NCBI GenBank assembly: GCA_027486755.1
Contig: JAIXOM010000059.1
Coordinates: 124,001 to 188,000 of the forward strand
DNA from: Comamonadaceae bacterium
Lineage (GTDB): Bacteria; Pseudomonadota; Gammaproteobacteria; Burkholderiales; Burkholderiaceae_C
DNA: 64,000 bases
Direction of reading: 5' to 3'
Shown: positions 1-8,284 of the stretch, piece by piece
Numbering within the stretch: the stretch's first letter is position 1
Layout: each line of letters opens with the position of its first letter
Translations under genes and position numbers: made by a program
The notes under the pieces: generated by a model
Database searches by the model: none
What the model saw: the letters and a program-made list of their open reading frames with translations, nothing else
Told to the model about the DNA's origin: nothing

Positions 1-828
1 CGCACTGCCTCTAAGGCGGCGCCCCTGGCCGAGGCCGGTGCCACCATCGTTGCGAGCAAGCAGGACCTGGCCAGCTGCCAGGCGGTCTTCACCATGGTTT
101 CGACCACCGACGACCTCAAAGAGGTGCTGTTTGCCGAGGGCGGCCTGGTGGCCGGTGCCAGCAAACCGCGCATGGTGATCGATTCGTCGTCCATCTCGCA
201 GGAAGGCTCGGCTGAGATCCGCGAGCGGCTTGAGGCCATGGGCGTGGGTTATCTGTGCGCGCCGGTCTCAGGCAATGCCAAGGTGGCCAAGGCCGGCAAA
301 TTGTTGCTGGTTGCCTCCGGCCCCAAGGCGCTCTATGAAGAAGTCGAAGCCATGCTGCAGGCCATGGCCCGCCGGGTGATGTGGGTGGGCGAGGGCGAGC
401 TGGCCCGGGTCTGGAAGATTGCACACAACACCATGTTTGGCGTGGTGATCCAGAACCTGTGCGAGATCACCGTCATGGCTGAAAAAGCCGGTATTCCGCG
501 CCATGTTTTCCTCGAGAGCATCAACGATTCGGTGGTCGGCTCCATGTACACCCGCTACAAGACGCCGATGCTCACCAACCTGACCTTCGATCAGGTGACC
601 TTCACGCCCAAGTTGCTGCTCAAGGACATGGACTTGGGCCTGGGCGCGGCCAAGGCCTACGGCGTGCCCATGCCGGCGGCCGCCGCCACCCGCGAATCGA
701 TTGCGCGCATGGTCGGCCGTGGCTATGAGGACATCGACTTTGCGGTGCTGCTCAAGGAAATGGCGGCCGACTCGGGCCTGGAGCTCAAGTCCGAGAATGT
801 GAAGATGAGCGACGGCCTGGAATCCTGA
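1..828 (+). CDS. NAD(P)-dependent beta-hydroxyacid dehydrogenase, 5' truncated by window edge
   Basis: The reading frame is open from base 1, so the N-terminal dinucleotide-binding Gly motif lies outside the window; about 275 codons are visible. The protein belongs to the 3-hydroxyisobutyrate dehydrogenase / tartronate semialdehyde reductase family. The substrate-binding segment reads APVSGNAKVAKAGKLLLVAS, where most relatives have SGG, and the catalytic Lys with its Asn partner is visible as KIAHN. The family oxidises or reduces short beta-hydroxy acids in the cytoplasm. It lies 4 bp before the amidohydrolase gene, so it is probably in the same operon. A second paralogue at 7406-8284 carries the same SGN variant. 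The substrate is unknown. Confidence 0.85.
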   Translation, partial: RTASKAAPLAEAGATIVASKQDLASCQAVFTMVSTTDDLKEVLFAEGGLVAGASKPRMVIDSSSISQEGSAEIRERLEAMGVGYLCAPVSGNAKVAKAGKLLLVASGPKALYEEVEAMLQAMARRVMWVGEGELARVWKIAHNTMFGVVIQNLCEITVMAEKAGIPRHVFLESINDSVVGSMYTRYKTPMLTNLTFDQVTFTPKLLLKDMDLGLGAAKAYGVPMPAAAATRESIARMVGRGYEDIDFAVLLKEMAADSGLELKSENVKMSDGLES

Positions 829-832
829 GCCC

Positions 833-2173
833 ATGCGCGATACGCTGATACGCGGCGCCACCGTCATCACCATGGACAGCCAGGGCGATCTGCCCTGCGC
901 TGACATCTTGGTGTGCGGCCAGCAGATCGCCGAGATCGCTCCGCGCATTGCGTCCGACTCGGCCGAGGTGATCGACGCGAGCGGACAGATCATCATTCCG
1001 GGGCTGATCAACGCCCACATGCACACCTGGCAGACGGCGCTGCGGGGCCTGGCCTCTAACTGGACGCTGCTCGAATACTTCGCCAAGATGCATGCCGGTC
1101 TGGCCACGGTCTTCAAGCCCGAAGACCTGCACATTGCCACCCTGGTAGGGGCGCTTAATCAGATCAACTGCGGCAGCACCACCCTGGTGGACTGGTGCCA
1201 TAACAACCCGACGCCGGCGCACAACGATGCGGCCATCGAAGGCCTGCTTGCTTCGGGCATACGCGCTGCTTTCTTTCACGGCACGCCCAAGCCCGACCCC
1301 AAGCCCGGCGAAAAGCCCTTTTGGGAAGTGCCGCACCCGCGCGCAGAAGTCGAGCGGCTGCTCAAGGCCCATCAGGGCAAGGACTTGCTGAGCATTCACG
1401 CGGCCGTGCTGGGCCCGCATTACTCCACCTTGGAGGTGGCCCTGCATGACTTTGCCATGGCCCGCGAGCTGGGCATCATTGCCTCGCTGCACCAAGGCGG
1501 CGGGCCGCCCCGCACGCCCGAAGGCTGGCAGGTGCTGCAGCAGCAGGGGCTGCTGGGCGAGCATGTGAACATCGTGCATGGCCACGCCCTGGACGACGAC
1601 CAACTGCGCCGCTTTTGCGAGCTGGGCATGAGCTTTTCAGCCGCTGCCGAAAACGAGATGACCCAGGGCCACGGCCATCCGCTGACCGGACGGTTGCGTC
1701 AATTGGGCCGCGCGCCATCGCTGGGCGCGGACCTGGAGAGCGTGCTCGGCGGCGACATGCTTAGCCAGGCGCGCATTGCCCTGGGCATCCAGCGCTCGCT
1801 GGATAACGTCGCCCACCGCCAGGCCCACGGCACCATTCCGCCGACATCGACCATCACCACCCGCGAGGCCCTGAGCTGGGTCACGGTCGAGGGCGCGCGC
1901 ATGCTCGGCCAGCTTGACCGCATCGGCACCTTGGCGGCCGGCAAGCAGGCCGATCTGGTGATGATCCGTGCCAGCGACCTGAACATGCAGCCGGTCCACG
2001 ATGCGGTCAGCAGCGTGGTGTTTCAGACCACGCTGGCCAATATCGACAGCGTCATGGTGGCCGGCCAGTGGAAAAAGCGCCAAGGCCAGTTGCTGGGCGT
2101 CGAACTCGCGCCGCTGATAGCGCAGCTGCAAGCCTCAGGGCGCAAAATCACCCAGGCCATGGGCCTGGCCTGA
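833..2173 (+). CDS. Amidohydrolase-superfamily deaminase/hydrolase (TRZ/ATZ type)
   Basis: The product is 446 aa. An N-terminal beta segment is followed by the metal-binding HMH at residues 62-64 (in AHMHTWQTALRG). Further His-containing strands follow (SIHAAVLGPHY, ASLHQGGG, VHGHAL), and the C-terminal part ends with the composite beta-sandwich typical of cytosine deaminase and chlorohydrolase relatives (AAGKQADLVMI). Such enzymes remove amino, halogen or other leaving groups from N-heteroaromatic rings using one divalent metal. Position between a hydroxyacid dehydrogenase and a molybdenum hydroxylase suggests a catabolic role. The substrate cannot be read from sequence; 8-oxoguanine deaminase-like or triazine-like activities are alternatives. 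Confidence 0.82.
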   Translation: MRDTLIRGATVITMDSQGDLPCADILVCGQQIAEIAPRIASDSAEVIDASGQIIIPGLINAHMHTWQTALRGLASNWTLLEYFAKMHAGLATVFKPEDLHIATLVGALNQINCGSTTLVDWCHNNPTPAHNDAAIEGLLASGIRAAFFHGTPKPDPKPGEKPFWEVPHPRAEVERLLKAHQGKDLLSIHAAVLGPHYSTLEVALHDFAMARELGIIASLHQGGGPPRTPEGWQVLQQQGLLGEHVNIVHGHALDDDQLRRFCELGMSFSAAAENEMTQGHGHPLTGRLRQLGRAPSLGADLESVLGGDMLSQARIALGIQRSLDNVAHRQAHGTIPPTSTITTREALSWVTVEGARMLGQLDRIGTLAAGKQADLVMIRASDLNMQPVHDAVSSVVFQTTLANIDSVMVAGQWKKRQGQLLGVELAPLIAQLQASGRKITQAMGLA

Positions 2174-2220
2174 AGGCAGTCGCATTTGAATTTTTCGCAA
2201 GAACCAAGCAGGAGACTCAC

Positions 2221-3171
2221 ATGAAGCGTTTGTTTATTGGTGCCGCCGCCGCTCTGGCCGTGGCTTGCAGCTGGGCCCAGACCTACCCCAGCAAGACCAT
2301 CAAGATCGTGGTGCCCTTTACCGCGGGCAGTGCCACCGACATCATGGCCCGGGTGGTCGGCGAGAAGCTGCAGGCCGCCTGGGGCCAGCCTGTGGTGGTT
2401 GAAAACCGGCCTGGCGCCGGTGGTACCCTGGGTGCGACCCAAGTGGCCAAGAGCGAGGCCGACGGCCATACCTTGCTGGTAGTGTCTACCGGTCATGTGG
2501 TCAACCCGGTGCTCTACAGCGGCATCCAGTACGACACCCTGGGTGACTTTTCAGGCGTCTCGCCGCTGGCTGCGCTGCCCAGCATGCTGGTGGTCGGTGC
2601 CGGCAGCCCCATCAAGACCGTGGCTGAATTGCTGGCGGCGGCCCGCGCCAAGCCCGGCGCGCTCAACTACGCTTCAGCTGGTGTTGGCAGCGCCACCCAT
2701 GTGAATGCGGAGAAGTTCCGCGCCTTGGCCAATTTGCAGATCACCCATATTCCCTTCAAGGGAACGCCAGAGACCATCGTGGAGGTGAGCACCGGCCGTG
2801 CCGACTTCATGTTCACGCCTATCCTGGCTTCGCTGCCAGCGGTCCGCGAAAACCGGCTGCGCGCCATCGCGGTGAGCACCTCCAAGCGCTCCTCGGCCCT
2901 GCCCAATGTGCCCACTGTGGCCGAGTCTGGCTTGCCTGGCTTTGTGTTCGACTTCTGGATCGGCATGCTCGCACCGAGCAAGACGCCCAAGCCTGTGCTG
3001 GCCAAGCTCAACGGCGAGATTGCCCGCATCCTGGCGCTGCCTGAGGTCAAGGAGCGCATGACCACCCTGGGCGCCGAGCCCATGCCCATGAGCCCCGACC
3101 AGTTTGACGCCTACATCAAGGATGAGTTCAACACCCTAGGCGCAGTGATGCGCTCGGCGCCCAAGCAGTAA
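2221..3171 (+). CDS. Bug-family periplasmic solute receptor (TctC-like)
   Basis: The product is 316 aa from ATG 2221, which has AGGAG about 8 bases upstream; the frame is open further upstream but lacks a ribosome site. Residues 1-19 form a signal peptide ending AWAQ or similar. The mature protein starts YPSKTIKIVVPF and carries the Bug signature VVENRPGAGG near residue 60 and IPFKGTPE in the second half. Bug proteins bind carboxylates or aromatic acids in the periplasm, classically for TctAB permeases. No tctA or tctB gene is in the window, so the partner permease is elsewhere or absent. Co-transcription with the enzymes suggests it binds a pathway substrate or intermediate. Confidence 0.9.
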   Translation: MKRLFIGAAAALAVACSWAQTYPSKTIKIVVPFTAGSATDIMARVVGEKLQAAWGQPVVVENRPGAGGTLGATQVAKSEADGHTLLVVSTGHVVNPVLYSGIQYDTLGDFSGVSPLAALPSMLVVGAGSPIKTVAELLAAARAKPGALNYASAGVGSATHVNAEKFRALANLQITHIPFKGTPETIVEVSTGRADFMFTPILASLPAVRENRLRAIAVSTSKRSSALPNVPTVAESGLPGFVFDFWIGMLAPSKTPKPVLAKLNGEIARILALPEVKERMTTLGAEPMPMSPDQFDAYIKDEFNTLGAVMRSAPKQ

Positions 3172-3186
3172 GCGCTAGGCGAAGTC

Positions 3187-3666
3187 ATGGCCCAGATCAG
3201 CGTCACGCTAGAGCTCAACCGGCAGCCCTGCCGGCTGGAAGGCGAGGCGGCCATGCCCCTGCTCTATGCGTTGCGCGAGCAGGGCTTGAAGGGCACCCGC
3301 TTCGGTTGCGGCGCCGGCCAGTGCGGCGCCTGCCATGTGCTCATAGCGGGCCGCAGCCGGCCGGCCTGCGACACGCCGCTTTCGTCTGTGCAAGGTCAGC
3401 AAGTGACCACTGTGGAAGGGCTGGCCGAGGGAGGTGTTCCCGGTGTGCTGCAGCAAGCTTTCCTCGATGAGCAGGCCGCCCAATGTGGCTACTGCCTTTC
3501 GGGCATTTTGATCACCGCCAGCGAACTGCTGGCGCGCGATAGCCAGCCCAGTGAGCAGCAGGTGCGCCAGGCGCTCGACGGCCATTTGTGCCGCTGCGGC
3601 TCGCACCAGCGCATCGTGCGCGCGGTGCTGCTGGCGGCCCAGCGCATGCAAAGCATCCCAGCGTGA
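3187..3666 (+). CDS. Molybdenum hydroxylase small subunit, two [2Fe-2S] clusters
   Basis: The product is 159 aa, the usual size for this family. The plant-type ferredoxin cluster is ligated by C41, C46, C49 and C61 (GCGAGQCGAC). The second, alpha-helical cluster uses C100, C103, C135 and C137 (CGYCLSG and CRCG). It passes electrons from the molybdopterin subunit encoded immediately downstream, whose GTG start overlaps this stop codon. There is no FAD-subunit gene beside it, which resembles two-subunit isoquinoline 1-oxidoreductase-like enzymes rather than three-subunit xanthine dehydrogenases. Confidence 0.92.
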   Translation: MAQISVTLELNRQPCRLEGEAAMPLLYALREQGLKGTRFGCGAGQCGACHVLIAGRSRPACDTPLSSVQGQQVTTVEGLAEGGVPGVLQQAFLDEQAAQCGYCLSGILITASELLARDSQPSEQQVRQALDGHLCRCGSHQRIVRAVLLAAQRMQSIPA

Positions 3667-5840
3667 GCACGCCTTTGTCGCCGCCCAAGCCTCTGCCTAA
3701 GCCCCTGGCCAGCCTGCAAGCCAATCCGCGCCTGGGCCAGTGGTTGACCCTGGGGTCTGATGGCAGCGTCACGGTGCGCAGCGGCAAGGTCGAGATTGGT
3801 CAGGGCATACGCACCGCGCTGGCGCAGATCGTGGCCCAGACGCTGGACGTCGACCTGTCTCGTGTGCGCATGGTCAGCGCCGATACGGCCATGTCACCCA
3901 ACGAGGGTGTGACCGCGGGCAGCTTGTCGATCACCGATTCAGGCGGCGCGCTGCGCCAGGTCTGCACGCAGGTCCGGCAGCTCTACCTGGACGCAGCGGC
4001 CCGCCAACTCGGCCTGGGGCCCGAGCAGCGGGCCCAGTTACAGGTTCGTGATGGCCAAATCGGCCTGCCCGACGCACCTGCACTGACCAGCTATTGGCTG
4101 TTGGCCGATCCGGCCTTGCTCGAGCGGCCGGCCGGTGAGCTTTTGCCCGCGGATTTCTCAGGCTCGGCGGCGCAGGCCCAGCAGCGCCTGGACCTGCCGG
4201 CCAAGGTTCTGGGCCAGCCCAGCTTTGTGCACGATATGGAACTGCCCGGCCTTCTGCACGGCGCGGTGGTGCAAGCGCCTTCGCCGTTGGCGCGGCTGCT
4301 GGACGTCGATCTGCAAGCCGCGCAAGCCCTGCCCGGCGTGGTGGCGGTGCTGCGCAGCGGCAACTTTGTAGGGCTGGTGGCTCAGACTGAGTATCAAGCG
4401 CTGCAGGCCGGCAAGCGCCTGGCTGCACTGGCGCACTGGCAGGAAGAGCCCAGCCTGCCCGAGATGCAGGCCCTGGCCGAACACCTGCGTCAGGGCCCGG
4501 TCGATACCCTCACCGTCAGCCTCAAGGCGGGCGAGGGCTCAGCAGTTGCGCAGAGCCAAAGCCCAAGCCCAAGCCCAAGCCTGAGTGCGTCCTACCAGCG
4601 GCCTTTTCTGGCGCATGCCTCCATCGCGCCGTCCTGCGCCATTGCCACCTATACGCCGGACCAGACCACGCAACTGGAGGTCTGGAGTCATACGCAAGGC
4701 GTTTTCAATCTGCGCGCCGATCTGGCCAATATGCTGGGTCTGGCGCCCGAGGCGGTGCGGGTGCGCCATGCCGATGGTGCCGGCTGCTATGGGCACAACG
4801 GTGCCGACGATGTGGCCGGTGACGCCGCCCTGCTGGCACGCGCGGTGCCAGGGCGGCCGGTGCGGCTGCAGTGGAGCCGCGAGGATGAGCTCAGCTGCGC
4901 GCCGTTGGGGGCGGCGATGGTGGCCGATTTGCAGGCCGATCTGGATGACCAAGGCCGTATCAGCCGCTGGCAGCATCAGGTCTGGTCGACCGGGCACAGC
5001 ATGCGGCCTGGCCGCAGTCCGATTCCGGTGCTGCGCGCCGCTTCCATGATCGAGCCGCCGTTTGAGCGCCAGGTGGCGATCAACATGCCGCTGGCCGTTG
5101 GCGGCGGGGCTGAGCGCAATGCGGTTCCGCTGTATGACTTCGTCAGCCACGAGGTAATCAGCCACCGCGCGCTGCGCATGCCGATCCGTACCTCCTCGCT
5201 GCGCTCGCTCGGGGCCCACCTCAATGTGTTTGCGGCCGAGAGCTTCATGGACGAATTGGCCGAGTTGGCCGGCACCGATCCTTTGACTTTCCGTCTGCGC
5301 CACCTCAGCGATGAGCGCGCCCGCGCGGTGCTTGAACGCGCCGCTGCTGTGGCCGGCTGGAGCCCCACAGGGCCCGGTGAGGGCCGGGGTTGGGGCCTGG
5401 GCTTGAGTCGCTACAAGAACACTGGTGCTTGGTGCGCGGCTGTCGCACGGGTCGATTTGCGCGAGCGTTTTGCGATTGAGCAGATGCACTTGGTGGTCGA
5501 TGCCGGGCGGCTGGTTAATCCGGACGGGGCGCGCAACCAGGTCGAGGGCGGCGCCATTCAGACGTTGAGCTGGGTCACCCGCGAGCAGGTGGTGTTTGAC
5601 CGCACCCGCATCACCTCGAACAGCTGGGACAGCTACCCGATTCTGAAGTTTTCCGAAGTGCCGCCTGTGGCGGTGGAATTCATAGACCGGCCCGAGCAGC
5701 CCAGCCTGGGCGTGGGCGAGGCCAGCCACGGCCCGGTGGCTGCAGCCCTTGCGAACGCGGTGTATGCCGCCCTTGGCGTGCGCATGCGCAGCATGCCGAT
5801 CAACGCTGAGACCGTTGCCCGCGCTGCACTGGCATCCTGA
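3663..5840 (+). CDS. Molybdopterin-binding hydroxylase large subunit (IorB/nicotinate dehydrogenase-like)
   Basis: The start is taken as GTG 3663, overlapping the small-subunit stop (GTGA coupling); the open frame further upstream overlaps the small subunit. The 725-aa product begins with a cofactor-binding segment (SGKVEIGQGIRTALAQI, about residues 40-56). The alpha/beta hammerhead comes next (VLGQPSFVHDMELPGLLHG, about 180-200), an order seen in IorB-like proteins. The C-terminal GVGEASHGP contains the expected catalytic Glu. No Tat signal is visible, so the enzyme is probably cytoplasmic. It would hydroxylate an aromatic or N-heteroaromatic carbon with water as oxygen source. A short hexanucleotide repeat near 4560-4580 encodes a Ser-Pro linker. 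Confidence 0.85.
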   Translation: MSTPLSPPKPLPKPLASLQANPRLGQWLTLGSDGSVTVRSGKVEIGQGIRTALAQIVAQTLDVDLSRVRMVSADTAMSPNEGVTAGSLSITDSGGALRQVCTQVRQLYLDAAARQLGLGPEQRAQLQVRDGQIGLPDAPALTSYWLLADPALLERPAGELLPADFSGSAAQAQQRLDLPAKVLGQPSFVHDMELPGLLHGAVVQAPSPLARLLDVDLQAAQALPGVVAVLRSGNFVGLVAQTEYQALQAGKRLAALAHWQEEPSLPEMQALAEHLRQGPVDTLTVSLKAGEGSAVAQSQSPSPSPSLSASYQRPFLAHASIAPSCAIATYTPDQTTQLEVWSHTQGVFNLRADLANMLGLAPEAVRVRHADGAGCYGHNGADDVAGDAALLARAVPGRPVRLQWSREDELSCAPLGAAMVADLQADLDDQGRISRWQHQVWSTGHSMRPGRSPIPVLRAASMIEPPFERQVAINMPLAVGGGAERNAVPLYDFVSHEVISHRALRMPIRTSSLRSLGAHLNVFAAESFMDELAELAGTDPLTFRLRHLSDERARAVLERAAAVAGWSPTGPGEGRGWGLGLSRYKNTGAWCAAVARVDLRERFAIEQMHLVVDAGRLVNPDGARNQVEGGAIQTLSWVTREQVVFDRTRITSNSWDSYPILKFSEVPPVAVEFIDRPEQPSLGVGEASHGPVAAALANAVYAALGVRMRSMPINAETVARAALAS

Positions 5841-5856
5841 TTTGTCTGGAGACCCC

Positions 5857-6765
5857 ATGAACACCTTGCGTGTGAATATTTTCAACACCTCGAGCAATTT
5901 GCCCTTGCTGGCCGGCTTGCAGGCGGGCGACTTTGCCGAGCAGGGCTTGAACATCGAGGTGCAGCACACGCCCAATTCCGACGAGCAGCGCGCGGGTCTG
6001 CCGGCGGGCCGCTTCGATATTGCGCATGCGGCACTCGACAACGCGGTGGCCCTGATCGAGTCGGGTGCCGACGCAGTCATCGTCTGCGGTGGTGATGCTG
6101 GACTGAACGACTTCATCGTGCGCCCTGAGATCAGCAGCTTTGAAGACCTGCGCGGCAAGCTGCTGGCGGTCGACGCGCCCAACACCGCTTACGCGTTGGC
6201 GGCCAAAAAAATCTTGAAAGACCGCGGCTTGCTCGAAGGCCGCGACTATCAGATCAAGCTGGCCGGTGGCACCGGACCGCGTGCGGCGGCCATGGCCAGT
6301 GACCCAGATCTGGCCTGCGGCATGATCAACCCGCCCTTTAACTTCAAGCTGCGGGCCCAGGGCCTCAAGAGTCTGGGCAGCCAGTACGATTTGCTGGGCC
6401 CCTATCAGGCCACTGGCGCCTATGTGATGCGCGGCTGGGCGCAGGCTCATGGCGATCTGCTGCGCCGCTACCTGACGGCTTACATCCGCGCTCAGCGTCG
6501 GGTGATGGACCGAGCCAACGAAAGCGCGATGATCGAGCTGCTCGGTGCCAACTTCAAGCTTGAAGGCCAGGCCGCCCGCAACACCTATGAGGCCTTGCTC
6601 ACCGCGGGTTCGGGCCTGGCGCCCGATGCCGCTTTCAGCCACGAGGGTTTTGTCCGTGTGCTCACGATCCGCGCCGAGATGGAGGGCATGTGGGGCGGGG
6701 TGCCACCGGCGCCTGAGCGCTATCTGGACCTGAGCGCCTACGAGCAAGCCCGGGCCTTGGCCTGA
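5857..6765 (+). CDS. NMT1/THI5-like periplasmic-binding-fold protein without signal peptide
   Basis: ATG 5857 follows a GGAG ribosome site; the product is 302 aa. It begins directly with the first beta strand of the fold (MNTLRVNIFNTSSNLPLLAG), with no hydrophobic leader. Motifs such as LPAGRFDIAHAALDNAVAL and the later FEDLRGKLLAVDAP match type-2 binding proteins of the NMT1/THI5 group. Without a leader it should stay in the cytoplasm. Some proteins of this fold are enzymes (THI5 pyrimidine synthase; 4,5-dihydroxyphthalate decarboxylase is, as I recall, related). An enzymatic role in the pathway is therefore as plausible as transport. No ABC permease or ATPase is adjacent. Confidence 0.72.
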   Translation: MNTLRVNIFNTSSNLPLLAGLQAGDFAEQGLNIEVQHTPNSDEQRAGLPAGRFDIAHAALDNAVALIESGADAVIVCGGDAGLNDFIVRPEISSFEDLRGKLLAVDAPNTAYALAAKKILKDRGLLEGRDYQIKLAGGTGPRAAAMASDPDLACGMINPPFNFKLRAQGLKSLGSQYDLLGPYQATGAYVMRGWAQAHGDLLRRYLTAYIRAQRRVMDRANESAMIELLGANFKLEGQAARNTYEALLTAGSGLAPDAAFSHEGFVRVLTIRAEMEGMWGGVPPAPERYLDLSAYEQARALA

Positions 6766-6779
6766 TACCGGAGACCAGC

Positions 6780-7403
6780 ATGAGCACATCCCCACAGCGC
6801 CTGCCCTATGTGGACGCCGCGGCGATTGCCGACCCGGCCATGCGCGCCGAGTTTGAGCGCGCCGCCCGCGAGGGCGCGCCGCGCCCCGAGAGCCATGCCA
6901 TCCGCGCCCATGTGCCTGCGGTGTTCTGGTCTTTTGCCAACGCCTGGAACGACACCTTCGTCAACGGCGTGTGTGACCATGCGCTCAAGGAGCTGTGCCG
7001 GCTCTATGTCTCGCAGGCGGTCAACTGCAATTACTGCGGCAACCAGCGCTCGCTCAAGGCGCAGGCCCAGGGTTTGGTGGAAGACGATGTGCGCGATTTG
7101 CTTGAATTTGAAAAGTCCGCCCGCTTTGACGAGCGGCAGAAAGCGGCCTTGCGCTTGGCCGAGGCCATGACCTGGGGCTTGGACTCCACCGACGCGATGT
7201 GGCAAGCCCTGCGCGCGCATCTGGAGGTGCCGCAGATTGTGGAACTGGGCTTTTTCATCGGCCTGACCATGGGTCAGCAGCGCTGGAACCGGCTGCTCAA
7301 TCTGCAGCACGGCAGCTTCATGGGCAGCACCTCGGGGGGCTTGGCCCCTGCGGCTGCAACCGCTGCCGCACAAGCGGCGCAGGCGACGGAAAAGGCCGCC
7401 TGA
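6780..7403 (+). CDS. Carboxymuconolactone decarboxylase / AhpD-like protein
   Basis: The product is 207 aa. The CxxC of the AhpD-like group is C83-N-Y-C86 (VNCNYCGNQRS), embedded in the all-helical fold, and a helix with FDERQKAALRLAEAMTW follows. The tail (about residues 175-207) is Ala-rich and probably flexible. Family members are either peroxidase-type reductases using the CxxC or decarboxylases that lack it; the intact CxxC favours a thiol-redox role. The gene sits 14 bp after the binding-fold gene and 2 bp before the next dehydrogenase, in the same operon. Confidence 0.8.
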   Translation: MSTSPQRLPYVDAAAIADPAMRAEFERAAREGAPRPESHAIRAHVPAVFWSFANAWNDTFVNGVCDHALKELCRLYVSQAVNCNYCGNQRSLKAQAQGLVEDDVRDLLEFEKSARFDERQKAALRLAEAMTWGLDSTDAMWQALRAHLEVPQIVELGFFIGLTMGQQRWNRLLNLQHGSFMGSTSGGLAPAAATAAAQAAQATEKAA

Positions 7404-7405
7404 GC

Positions 7406-8284
7406 ATGGCCCGCATTCACTTTCTGGGCGTGGGCAAGATGGGTCTGCCCATGGCCACCCACCTTCAAGCGGCTGGCCATGCGCTGACGGTGACCGACCC
7501 CAGCGAGCAGCGGCTTGCCCTGGCGCGTAGCGCTGGCCTGGCGGTGGCCGAGCCCGGCGCACTGGCGCAGGCCGAATTTGTGTTTTCGTCCTTGCCTCAT
7601 GACGCGGCCTTGCAGGCGGTGGGCGAGCAGGTCGCTCAAAGCGCCAGCGCCGGCGCTGTTTATGTCGATACCAGCACCGTATCGCTGGCGGCATCGGCCC
7701 AGGTGGCCGATCTGTGCAGTGCGCGCGGCATCGCGTATTTGCGCACCACCGTCTCGGGCAACAACAAGATGGCCGAGGCCGCGCAGCTGACCGTCATGGC
7801 CTCTGGCCCGCGCGCCGCCTATGAGCGCTGCGAGCCGCTGTTGGCTTGCTGGGGGCCGCAGCGTTTTTACCTGGGCGATGCCGAGCAGGCCAGGCTGATG
7901 AAGCTGGTGGTCAACCTCTTGATCGCGCAGACCAGTGCCATGCTCGCCGAGGGCTTGACGCTAGGCCGCAAGGGCGGCCTCGATTGGCAGGAAATGTGGC
8001 AGGTGCTGGGCGCCAGCGCGGTGGGTTCGCCGATTCTCAAGGCCAAAGCTGTACAACTGAGTCAGCGCGACTTCACGCCCACCTTCACCGTGGAGCAGAT
8101 GATCAAGGACCTGGACTTGATTGTGGGCGCCGCACGCGACGTGCATGCTCCGCTGCCGCAGACCTCAGCTACCTTGCAACTGATGCACGCGGCGGTGGCG
8201 CAGGGCGAGGCCCTTGACGATTACGCCGCCATCATCAAGGCCGTCGAGCGCAGCGCTGGGCTTGCCACCGACATGGAGTCCTGA
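7406..8284 (+). CDS. NAD(P)-dependent beta-hydroxyacid dehydrogenase
   Basis: ATG 7406 lies 2 bp after the previous stop; the product is 292 aa, the normal family length. The dinucleotide-binding loop is GVGKMG at residues 8-13. The substrate segment contains TVSGNNKMAE, again SGN instead of SGG, as in the paralogue at the window start. The catalytic Lys is in LMKLVVN. It probably handles a 3-hydroxy acid or semialdehyde in the same route as the neighbouring maleylacetate reductase, whose ATG overlaps this stop codon (TGATG). Confidence 0.88.
   Translation: MARIHFLGVGKMGLPMATHLQAAGHALTVTDPSEQRLALARSAGLAVAEPGALAQAEFVFSSLPHDAALQAVGEQVAQSASAGAVYVDTSTVSLAASAQVADLCSARGIAYLRTTVSGNNKMAEAAQLTVMASGPRAAYERCEPLLACWGPQRFYLGDAEQARLMKLVVNLLIAQTSAMLAEGLTLGRKGGLDWQEMWQVLGASAVGSPILKAKAVQLSQRDFTPTFTVEQMIKDLDLIVGAARDVHAPLPQTSATLQLMHAAVAQGEALDDYAAIIKAVERSAGLATDMES

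Noticed and set aside
4555..4580. Tandem AGCCCA hexanucleotide repeat in the Mo subunit gene as a phase-variation switch
   Set aside because: The unit is a multiple of three, so copy changes cannot shift the frame; it only varies a Ser-Pro linker.
4539..6185. A 548-codon minus-strand frame opposite the molybdenum hydroxylase and binding-fold genes
   Set aside because: No motifs, biased composition and complete overlap with two well-supported genes.
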